In this document: positions 44,401-48,548 of the stretch, in pieces
How the letters are laid out: every line of letters begins with the position of its first letter
How positions within the stretch are numbered: the first letter of the stretch is position 1
Assembly (NCBI GenBank): GCA_019749805.1
Contig: JAIEPH010000101.1
Span: 1 to 50,964, forward strand
Reading direction: 5' to 3'
From: Mycobacteriaceae bacterium
Lineage (GTDB): Bacteria; Actinomycetota; Actinomycetes; Mycobacteriales; Mycobacteriaceae
DNA length: 50,964 nt
Notes under the pieces: generated by a model
Databases searched by the model: none
What the model was told of the DNA's origin: nothing
What the model saw: only the letters and a program-made list of their open reading frames with translations
Program-made: the position numbers and the translations under genes

Positions 44401-46504
44401 TGGGCTGGACTGGGCGCAGGTGCGTGCAGGCGATGCCGCGTTGGGAAGAGTGCTCAAGGCAGCCAAGGAAGAGTTGCGCGCCCTTCCGGAAGGGTTGACC
44501 TACGGTCTGCTGCGGTATCTGAACCCCGGCGCCGGCCTGAACTCCGAAGATCCGCGGGTCGGCTTCAACTATCTGGGCCGTCTCGGCGCGGCCGCGGCCG
44601 AAGTGTCGGAGGATTCGTGGCGCCTGGCTGCCGATGGATCGTCGGTCAGCGGTCTGGCCGCGGCCATCCCGACGCCGTTGATGCACACCCTGGAATTGAA
44701 CGCGGGCACGATCGACACCGCGGACGGTCCGCAGTTGCACGCCACCTGGACCTGGGCGCCGTCAGCACTCGGTCACCCCCAGGTCGACCGGTTGAGCCGG
44801 TTGTGGTTCGAGGCGCTGGCGGGAATCTGCGCGCATGTGCAACGTGGCGGGGGCGGTCTGACGCCCTCCGACATCACCCCGGCTCGGCTGACCCAGTCCG
44901 AAATCGATGCGCTGCAGCAGCATTTCGAACCGGCTGATGTGTTGCCGCTGACCCCACTGCAACGGGGCCTGCAATTCCACGCTCTGACCGCAGCCGGTAA
45001 CAAGGACGACGTGTACGCCGTGCAACTCGATTTCACGGTCACCGGCCCGCTGGATGCCGATCGGTTACGCGATGCGGTGGACACCGTCATCAAGCGCCAT
45101 CCCAATTTGGCAGCCCGGTTCCACCACCAGTTCGAAGAACCGGTACAGGTCATCCCCGCCGACCCCCAAGTTCCCTGGCGGCACGTCGATCTCAGCGGCG
45201 AATCCGACGTCGAGAAACGGATCCACCGGTTGTGCGATGCAGAACGCGCGGCGGTCTGCGACCTGGCCGAGCAGTCGCCGTTCCGCGCGGCGCTGGTCCG
45301 GATCGGCGACGGCGAGCATCGGTTTGTGTTGACCAATCACCACATCGTGCTCGACGGCTGGTCGATGCCGATCCTGCTCGGAGAGATCTTCGCAACGTAT
45401 TTCGGCCAGCGTCTCCCCGCGTCGGTTTCCTACCGCAGGTTCGTCTCCTGGCTGGCCGAGCGCGACGTGGACGCCGCCCGCACGGCATGGCGCGAGGTTC
45501 TCGCCGGTTTCGACACCCCGACGATTGTCGGCCCAGCCGAGCCGTTGGGCTGGGGTCCACGAGACATCCGATCCTTCCGGGTGGACGAGGCGACCACGCA
45601 CGCGATCAGCGACCTGGCACGATCGCGTCACATCACCGTCAACACCGTGTTGCAGGCTGCATGGGCGCAGCTGCTGATGTGGATGACCGGCCAGCACGAT
45701 GTCGCCTTCGGCGCCGTCGTGTCGGGTCGGCCCGCCGAGGTCGCCGGTGCCGAGTCGATGGTCGGCCTGATGATCAACACGGTGCCGGTGCGCGCGCACA
45801 TCACTCCGGAAGCCACGGCCATAGACCTGCTCGACCAGATCCAAGGCGCGCTCGAGCAGACCTTCGAGCACCAGCACCTGGCGCTCAGCGACGTGCACCG
45901 CATCAGCGGTCACGCAAGACTGTTCGACACCGTTTTCGTCTACGAGAACTATCCGATCGACACCGCAGGACTGTCGGGCGGGCACGACTTGGGTGTCACG
46001 AAGTTCACGGTCCGCGACTTCTACCACTACCCCCTCACGGTCCAGGCGGTGCCAGGCGACGAACTGGACCTTCGCGTTCAATTCCGTACCGATCTCTTCG
46101 ACCCGGCCGGTATCGACACGCTGATGGAACGGTTTGAGCAGATATTGCAGGTGATGACCGCTGATCCAACACAGCGGCTACTGGCCATCGATTCGTATGA
46201 CGCACATGAGTTTTCGGCAGAGTCGGCAACTGAGCTCCCCGGCACCGTCGATGCTCATCGCGGCCCAGTAGGCATGACCCAGCAGATTTTGGCCGACATT
46301 TTCCTGCAGGTGCTGGGCGTAGACCGCGTCGGGGCCGATGAGTCGTTCTTCGATCTCGGCGGGGATTCGCTTGCCGCGGTGAAAGCGGTGACCGCGATCA
46401 ACGCGTCATTCGATACTCACTTGCCGGTGGCCACCCTGTTCGACGCACCGTCGGTGGAAAGCTTGAGTGAGCACTTGGGAGACATTCCCGCTCGGCGGAC
46501 GTAG
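29492..46504 (+). CDS. Four-A-domain lipopeptide NRPS, C-A-T-E-C-A-T-C-A-T-C-A-T-E-C-T
   Basis: 5670 residues; ATG after AAGGAG. Domains by motif: C1 (HHLVADG 137), A1 (458-950), T1 (Ser998), E1 (HHLAVDG 1169), C2 (HHIVLDG 1654), A2 (1966-2460), T2 (Ser2509), C3 (HHIAADG 2692), A3 (3032-3505), T3 (Ser3556), C4 (HHIAADG 3741), A4 (4087-4580), T4 (Ser4627), E2 (HHLAVDG 4799), C5 (HHIVLDG 5283), T5 (Ser5626). All C and E active sites look intact. Specificity residues by eye against GrsA: A1 and A2 both DVWSVAMVH, A3 DVWTVAAMC (GrsA-Phe is DAWTIAAIC), A4 DFWSVGMVH (Thr is DFWNIGMVH). Expected chain: acyl, D-Thr/Ser-like, Thr/Ser-like, Phe, D-allo-Thr. C1 precedes the first A domain, so it should acylate residue 1. 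T1-E1-C2 and T4-E2-C5 are near-duplicates. The protein ends in C5-T5 with no A domain and no release domain. The hydroxyl residues are the probable glycosylation sites for the clustered transferases. Confidence 0.96.
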   Translation: MEFGDGSFPLTRGQLDIWLAQESGEFDPEWHIVAFDVIKGAIDPAVLEQAIQRAVEEAEPIRAAFFEVDGQVFQRPMENPDIELPVFDLTNLDDPVREAYRLGESIRSTPLPAAGPLFKFALFKTRPDEFYWLLCFHHLVADGFAGALFANRVAAIYSSLVSDEPLAPAFFGSLADFVSWETDYESSSEYSDDLAYWSQNLPPESPQHLTQSVDASGPCSVSEDVELDPAVLQRVHELSDSLGMRRASVITAACALLVRGWRAEGNHVVLDFPVNRRTTAESFTFPGMVSGIVPLVLTVSPHSSVAEFCEYVDARIREAVQHQRFPVRGLERKSSRGSARSAPDRVGVNFVPSITTLPFGDAPSSGKTTRFGRVDYFGLFFVSVHGQLLLHSVSSGQPFANFEVAELAARLQQILAAMTADPTGVISSIDVVDAAEYAQLHGWGNRAKLAQSAAGSASIPELFAAQVAKAPEAVAINCGDSSLTYRELNDAADQLAHFLATHGARPGECVAILFPRSIDAIVAILAILKTGAAYLPIDPAHPEARISFMLSDAAPVAALTTTELRSRLDEYDLLVIDTEDVTLDAQPATALAPPSPDNIAYFIYTSGTTGVPKGVAITHHNVIQLFDALEVDLHLAPRQVWSQWHSLAFDVSVWEIWGALLRGGRLAIVPESVVRSPEDFLALLVRDRVTVLSQTPSAFYALQTADALAHELGQQLELEAVVFAGEALEPQRLRSWLANHPSSPRLINMYGTTETTVHASVREIVESDADSTVSPVGVPLTNLGFFVLDAWLRPAPVGVIGELYVAGAGLGAGYWRRGPLTSSRFVASPFGAPGDRMYRTGDLACWGADGELQYLGRSDEQVKIRGYRIELGEVRAALADLDGVEQAVVIAREDRHGDKRLVGYITGTADPAGIRGQLAERLPAYMVPAAVVLLDALPLTVNGKLDKRALPAPEYADVDRYRAPATEVEEILAGIYAHVLGVEQVGVDDSFFELGGDSILSMQVVARARAAGVLFRPRDVFAEQTVARLAGVAKEADASSGVIEDGVGPVDSTPIMLWLRDVEGPVDQFNQTVLLQAPAAATEADVVMLLQALLDRHAMLRLRVDDGPEGWSLLAPGVGSVDASLCVQTVDVLSDDALFNARARLDPSTGAMLSALWVTSTNQLAMIVHHLAVDGVSWRILLEDLNIAWAQLRAQQPLELPISGSSFARYAALLAEHAHHPDVVDTASAWRQVAAASTPLPAVQPALDTYATAESMSVSLDAGTTRMLLSEVPAAFHAGIHDILLIAFGLALAEFLDVGSAPLGIDVEGHGRTEDLAPDIDLSHTVGWFTTKYPVSLTAENLDWAQLIAGEAVVGALIKDSKEQLRAVPDGLTYGLLRYLNSHVDLDASDPPIGFNYLGRLGSAGDSAARDDMWRIRQDGLSLTGMVAAIQMPMMHTVELNASTVDTEAGPQLHGAWTWAPSALDREQVTRLSRLWFEALRGICAHVSNGGGGLTPSDIVPARLRQQQIDELQQQYRIADILPLTPLQQGLLFHAITGAGNDDDVYGMQLDITLAGPLDADRLRDAVQLVVSRHPNLMARFYDRFDEPVQIIAADPTVPWQHVDLTGGSDVDGQVQRLSDAERAAVCDLTQQPPFRAALIRTGREQHRLVLTNHHIVLDGWSLPILLQEIFAGYHGQRLPAPVPFRKFVSWLADKDSVAAEAAWREAFDGYEVPTLVGPSEHKELGRRSVVSARLSEGVTRAVSELARSRHTTVNTVLQVAFSQLLSRMTGQQDVAFGTTVSGRPADVPGAESMVGLMINTVPVRARITSTTTVADLLDQLHTAYNDTLEHQHLALNDIHRVAGHDQLFDTLFVYENYPLDSAGFSSVDGLTISDFASREFNHYPLAVQAIPGSQLRLRVEFDTEIFDTAAIDRLIERFEQVLSAMTAAPRRRLVTIDVLDGTEHARLDKWSNRAVLSRPVAKSLSIPASFAAQVAGCPDATALTFEGRSLTYRELDESANRLAHLLVGQGARVGERVALLLPRSAEAIVAILAILKTGAAYLPIDPAHPQARIDFMLGDSAPVAAVTTAELRSRLDGRDLLLIDVDDPAIETQPSTGLTAPAPDDIAYLIYTSGTTGTPKGVAITHDNVLQLLNAVDSDMELAGQVWSQWHSLAFDVSVWEMWGALLRGGRLVVVPEAVVRSPEDFLALLVAEQVSILSQTPSAFYALQTGYALQPELGRQLQLQAVVFAGEALEPQRLRTWFADHPGAPRLINMYGTTETTVHASFREILEGDTDSTVSPVGVPLDHLAFFVLDGCLRPAAVGVVGELYVAGAGLGAGYWRRGPLTSSRFVASPFGGAGQRMYRTGDLACWGADGELQYLGRSDEQVKIRGYRIELGEVQAALAAQTAVKQAVVIAREDRPGDKHLVGYVTESVTGAVDPAEVRAALGERLPSYMVPAAVVILDALPLTVNGKLDRRALPAPEFIDVDRYRAPATALEDSLAAIFAHVLSVERVGVDDSFFDLGGDSLSAMRLVAAINSGLGADLSVRAIFEAPTVAQLAPRIGVDGQRQAPLVAGPRPAVVPLSFAQNRLWFLDQLEGPSPIYNMATSLRICGALDSVALGQALADVVGRHESLRTLFPAADPQQLVVPAEQADFGWQVIDAGDWPTDRLTEAIDEVAQHAFDLAAEIPLRATLFRIADDEHVMAIVLHHIAADGWSITPLARDLEMAYASRCAGQAPDWAPLPVQYVDYTLWQREQLGDLDDPNSAIAAQVAYWEQALAGMPERIDLPTDRPYPSVADNRGGRIVVDWPAELHERIAQVAREHNATSFMVVQAALAMVLSRISGSSDVAVGFPVAGRRDPALDELVGFFVNTLALRVELSGNPSVADLLTQVRARSVAAYEHQDVPFEVLVERLNPTRNLTHHPLVQVMLAWQNNQPTTLALGDAQATPMPIDTRTVRMDLAFTLAERWSADGALAGIGGEVEFRTDVFDAATIEVLVERLLRALVAMTADPNRLLSSIDLLDAGERAQLDGWANRAVLTRSADVSVSIPTLFALQVQRAPAAVAISGGGDSWTYRELDTASERLAHRLVTYGVGPGSSVALLLPRSSQAVVAMLAVLKCGASYVPIDAGVPDARIEFVLGDAAPVVVLTTAGLRSRLDGLGVDVLEVDDPAEFDTDAGVVLPVAAPGDVAYVIYTSGTTGVPKGVAITHRNVTQLLASLDAGLPAAGVWPLCHSLAFDVSVWEIFGALLRGGRLVVVPEEIAASPEDFAEVLVAEGVSVLTQTPSAVKMLPAQRLSSTALVMAGEACPPEVVDRWATGRVMVNAYGPTETTMCVAISAPLVAGASVVPIGAPVAGAGLFVLDPLLRQVPVGVLGELYVAGAGVGVGYVRRGGLTASRFVACPFGGAGQRMYRTGDLVRWGADGQLQYLGRIDEQVKIRGYRIELGEIAAAVASVPGVGEAAVIAREDRPGDKRLVAYITGSALPGTVRNIVGERLPGYMVPAAVVVLDALPLTVNNKLDTRALPAPEFADADHYRAPSTAVEELLAGIFAQVLNVERVGIDDSFFDLGGDSLSAMRLVGSVNSGLAGDLSVRTVFEAPTVAQLAPRIGADAARLEPLRPVERPSAVPLSFAQQRLWFLDQLQGPSPIYNMAVALQLRGRLDVEALHHALIDVVGRHESLRTLFTTVDGAPRQLVVPPEQADLAWQIIDATGWSVDRVREAINTAAQHSFDLASEIPMRAQLFRVADDEHVAVAVVHHIAADGWSIAPMMRDLGLAYASRSAGRGPDLAPLPVQYIDYTLWQREQFGDLDDPHSRIAGQLAFWDDTLAGLPERVQLPTDRPYPPVADHRGDRVVVDWPAELQQRVAAVAREHHTTTFMVVQAALAALLSKVSASTDVAVGFPIAGRRDPALDDLVGFFVNTLVLRVDLAGDPTVAELLEQVRARSLAAYEHQDVPFEVLVDRLNPVRSLAHSPLIQVMLSWHFADQSSGPAVALNLDDLQITTLPADTNTARMDLTFGLAERWTEAGDPAGIGGEVEFRTDVFDAASIEVLVGRLRRVLEALTADPSARLSSVDVLDAGEHARLFGWGNRAVLAESADTSAASIPALIGAQVARSPEAVAVSCEGRSLTYRQLDEAANRVAYLLAGHGVVAGDRVGTLLPRSIDAVVAMLGVLKAGAGYVPMDPSHPEARTEFVIGDAAPIAVVTTAGLRTRVDGHGVVVIDIGDPALDAQPGTAMAPIPAVDDVAYVIYTSGTTGVPKGVAVPHRNVVQLMDTLDADLELAGQVWTQCHSLAFDFSVWEIWGALLRGGRVVVVPDAVVRSPEEFHSLLVREQVGVLSQTPSAFYALQAADALAPERGQQLKLQTVVFGGEALEPARLATWLQNHSGSPRLINMYGITETTVHASFREIVESDVAGAVSPIGIPLTHLGFFVLDGSLRAVPAGVVGELYVAGGGLAHGYVGRAGLTSARFVACPFGGSGARMYRTGDLVRWAADGQLQYVGRIDEQVKIRGYRIELGEVQAALAGCEGVDQAVVIAREDRAGDKRLVGYVTGAVDAAAIRPALAQRLPSYMVPAAVVVLEALPLTVNGKLDTRALPAPEYSDTDSYRAPVSAMEEVLAGIYAQVLGLEQVGIDESFFELGGDSILSMQVVSRARAAGVLCRPRDVFVEQTVARLALVARTVDGATGALDEGVGPVVTTPIMRWLQDVDGPVGEFNQTMVLQAPAGATEADAVVLVQALLDRHAMLRLRVDEDGAGDWSLQVPEADALSARECVHAVEAFSSADLMTARARLSPADGRMLSALWVSSTSQLVVIIHHLAVDGVSWRILLEDLNNAWVQHRSGQPVTLAGTGISFARWSTLLAEHATDADVVATAETWREVALAPALLPAVIPAVDTFENAGNLTVPLDTDTTRLLLGEVPAAFHAGINDILLIAFGLALAEFVDTGDAPVGIDVEGHGRHEELGDDVDLSHTVGWFTAKYPVALNVGGLDWAQVRAGDAALGRVLKAAKEELRALPEGLTYGLLRYLNPGAGLNSEDPRVGFNYLGRLGAAAAEVSEDSWRLAADGSSVSGLAAAIPTPLMHTLELNAGTIDTADGPQLHATWTWAPSALGHPQVDRLSRLWFEALAGICAHVQRGGGGLTPSDITPARLTQSEIDALQQHFEPADVLPLTPLQRGLQFHALTAAGNKDDVYAVQLDFTVTGPLDADRLRDAVDTVIKRHPNLAARFHHQFEEPVQVIPADPQVPWRHVDLSGESDVEKRIHRLCDAERAAVCDLAEQSPFRAALVRIGDGEHRFVLTNHHIVLDGWSMPILLGEIFATYFGQRLPASVSYRRFVSWLAERDVDAARTAWREVLAGFDTPTIVGPAEPLGWGPRDIRSFRVDEATTHAISDLARSRHITVNTVLQAAWAQLLMWMTGQHDVAFGAVVSGRPAEVAGAESMVGLMINTVPVRAHITPEATAIDLLDQIQGALEQTFEHQHLALSDVHRISGHARLFDTVFVYENYPIDTAGLSGGHDLGVTKFTVRDFYHYPLTVQAVPGDELDLRVQFRTDLFDPAGIDTLMERFEQILQVMTADPTQRLLAIDSYDAHEFSAESATELPGTVDAHRGPVGMTQQILADIFLQVLGVDRVGADESFFDLGGDSLAAVKAVTAINASFDTHLPVATLFDAPSVESLSEHLGDIPARRT
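32401..35260 (+). repeat. Internal duplication, copy a (T1-E1-C2 of the NRPS)
   Basis: Carrier, epimerisation and condensation domains closely match those at 43279-46140. For example, the bases after both HHLAVDG codons share GGGGTGTCGTGGCGAATCCT, and both copies carry SHTVGWFT and GGGGLTPSDI. Boundaries are approximate. Confidence 0.65.
43279..46140 (+). repeat. Internal duplication, copy b (T4-E2-C5 of the NRPS)
   Basis: This is the second copy of the T-E-C block described at 32401-35260. The copies suggest that D-residue modules 1 and 4 arose by block duplication within the gene. Boundaries are approximate. Confidence 0.65.
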
Positions 46505-46525
46505 TTCGCCCGAGCCGAGCCGGCG

Positions 46526-47758
46526 ATGGACAAGCGATCTCAGCGAACGCTGCTTGGCCTCGCAATGGGTTCGGCCATCTGGGGGGCGGTGGCCTTCCTG
46601 CTTCTCAGGACGGACGTCCCGCCGCTCGACCGACCGCGGCTCGATCCCGCAAGCTATTTCTCGTCGGCGGAGTTGCATCGGATTCACGAATTCCGCACGG
46701 TCACTCCGTGGTTCTGGTTCACGTCGACGCTGATCGAACTCGGGGTGCTCGTCTTGCTCGCATGGCGAGGCCGCCGGTTAGCGTCCGTCGTCCGCCGTGT
46801 CCTGCGGCTCCCGCAGTCTGCGCGTGTGCGGTGCGGTGCGGCAGTGGCGGCGTGCTGTTCGTTCGCCGTGTGGTTCGCGACTCTCCCGGTCGGGCTGGTC
46901 CGACACTGGTGGTACCGGCGCTACGGCCTCACCGAGCAGGGCACCGGGGCCTGGCTGGGGGACCAGGCGCTGGCACTTCTGGTGACGACGGTCGTCGTCG
47001 TGGGAGCGGTCGGCGCGGCGGTCTACCTTGCCGCGCGGTTCGGCCGACGCTGGTGGGCGGTTGGCAGCGCTGCCATCGCAGTGCTCGGCGTGCTGGTCGT
47101 GCTCGCACAGCCACTCGTTGTCGAACCGCTGTTCAACCGCTTCACACCGATCGGTGACCAGAAGCTCGCCGCTCGCATAGCGACTCTCGGGGATCGGCTC
47201 GGTATCGGCGTCGAGTCCGTTGACGTCGCCGACGCGAGCCGCCGCACGACGACGGCGAACGCGAGCGTGACGGGGATCGGCCCGACCCGCCACGTCGTCC
47301 TGTACGACACACTGCTCGACGGTCGCTTCACGGAAAGCGAGATCCTGTGGGTGGCCGCCCACGAGCTTGCCCACGTCGCGCGCAATCATGTGTGGAAGGG
47401 CGTTGCGTGGTTCGCTCTCTTCGCAATTCCGGCCTTGATGGTGATCGCCTGGGTCACCGAGCGACGAGGGGGTCTGCGCGACCCGGCGGTCGTTCCACTG
47501 GCCCTGGTGTGCGCGTTCGTACTCTCGGTGTTGACGCTGCCCGCACAGAATTCGATCTCACGTCGCTACGAGACGGAAGCCGACTGGATCGCGCTGCGCC
47601 TCACCGACGATCCGGCTAGTCAGATCTCAACGCAGCTGCGGTTCGCGCTCACGGGGCTCGCCGACCCCGATCCGCCGACATGGGCGCTGTTCATCCTCGG
47701 CTCTCATCCGACCACGATGCAGCGAATCGAGATGGCGAAGGCGGCCGAGGGACGCTGA
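46526..47758 (+). CDS. M48-family (Ste24/HtpX-like) membrane zinc metalloprotease
   Basis: 410 residues from the ATG at 46526, 21 bases after the NRPS stop. About five hydrophobic segments occupy the first ~210 residues. The zinc-binding HELAH is at residues 279-283, followed by another membrane stretch and SRRYETEADWIAL, whose Glu near residue 349-351 is the third ligand. The long multi-span N-terminus is like Ste24/CAAX-type M48 peptidases rather than short HtpX. It probably cleaves a membrane-associated peptide or protein; no substrate is evident. It may simply be the first housekeeping-type gene beyond the lipopeptide locus, though the short spacing to the NRPS allows co-transcription. 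It is convergent with the ICMT-like gene (12 bases between stops). Confidence 0.9.
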   Translation: MDKRSQRTLLGLAMGSAIWGAVAFLLLRTDVPPLDRPRLDPASYFSSAELHRIHEFRTVTPWFWFTSTLIELGVLVLLAWRGRRLASVVRRVLRLPQSARVRCGAAVAACCSFAVWFATLPVGLVRHWWYRRYGLTEQGTGAWLGDQALALLVTTVVVVGAVGAAVYLAARFGRRWWAVGSAAIAVLGVLVVLAQPLVVEPLFNRFTPIGDQKLAARIATLGDRLGIGVESVDVADASRRTTTANASVTGIGPTRHVVLYDTLLDGRFTESEILWVAAHELAHVARNHVWKGVAWFALFAIPALMVIAWVTERRGGLRDPAVVPLALVCAFVLSVLTLPAQNSISRRYETEADWIALRLTDDPASQISTQLRFALTGLADPDPPTWALFILGSHPTTMQRIEMAKAAEGR

Positions 47759-47770
47759 GTCATCCCGCTG

Positions 47771-48445
47771 CTACCAGATGAGTGGCACCAGTCGGTGACG
47801 GACGTGCTGTGTGTACTCGAGGTATCCGTTCAGCTCTTCCGTGAGCAGCTTCTCCTCGTCGCGGATGCGTAGCGCCATCACGATGAAGGCGGGGAGCACG
47901 ACGAGCATTCCCCAATAGCTGCCGAGGGCGAGGGCAATGCCCAACGTCAAGATGAGGTTGGCGGTATACATCGGGTGTCTCACCAGTCGATACAAGCCGG
48001 TCGAGGCGAGCTGCTGGCCCTGCTCCACCCGTACCGTCGCGGCCGCGTAACTGTTCTGAATGACCACCAGCATCACCAGCCCGAGGGCGGCGGCCACCAT
48101 GACATCCCCCATCAAGCTGATCGCCGGGGGAACCCGAGACCAACCGAAGCGGTGGTCAAGGGCGCTCACAACGAGCACCGATGCCAGCGACAGATACCAC
48201 CCGGCGATGAGAATCTTCTGTTTCGCCCGGGTTTCCGCTGTCGGGCCCGCACGCATACGCCGCTGCAGCGCATCGGGATTGGTGCGCATCAGGTACGTGC
48301 CGGGAATCCACGTCGAAGCCGCGAATACCGCCAGAAAGACCCATGCCTGCCAGTAGTCGAATGTCCCCGCCGTCAAGAACAGGATCGAGCCGAACACGAC
48401 AGGCTCGATCAGCCCGACTAGCAGCGTTCTGAGCAGGGCTTTCAC
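47771..48445 (-). CDS. Isoprenylcysteine carboxyl methyltransferase (ICMT)/PEMT-like membrane protein
   Basis: 224 residues from a GTG at 48445 with AAGGAG seven bases upstream; the frame extends further up but without that support. About five membrane segments. The conserved C-terminal region, TGLYRLVRHPMYTANLI followed by RIRDEEKLL and YLEYTQHVRHRLVPLIW, is the SAM-binding ICMT/phospholipid-methyltransferase signature (GxYxxxRHPxY, then the E-E pair and YxxY). Bacterial homologues methylate small lipids or are uncharacterised, so the substrate is unknown. It lies next to and convergent with the Ste24-like protease, an echo of eukaryotic CAAX processing enzymes, but no prenyltransferase is in the window. 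Confidence 0.88.
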   Translation of the reverse strand: MKALLRTLLVGLIEPVVFGSILFLTAGTFDYWQAWVFLAVFAASTWIPGTYLMRTNPDALQRRMRAGPTAETRAKQKILIAGWYLSLASVLVVSALDHRFGWSRVPPAISLMGDVMVAAALGLVMLVVIQNSYAAATVRVEQGQQLASTGLYRLVRHPMYTANLILTLGIALALGSYWGMLVVLPAFIVMALRIRDEEKLLTEELNGYLEYTQHVRHRLVPLIW

Positions 48446-48548
48446 GCATTCTCCTTCGCAGTCAACGAGACACCGCACGCTACCAGCGCGCGCGGACCCC
48501 ATACGCAGCCGACGTGCGGCGAAGTCGCGCCGAACTGATATCCCGACG

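Noticed and set aside
10..46504. A standard mps1-mps2 GPL locus as in M. smegmatis or M. avium
   Set aside because: There is no terminal reductase domain, the modules predict a different peptide, and the two NRPS genes are not adjacent. The locus is GPL-like but not the classical one.
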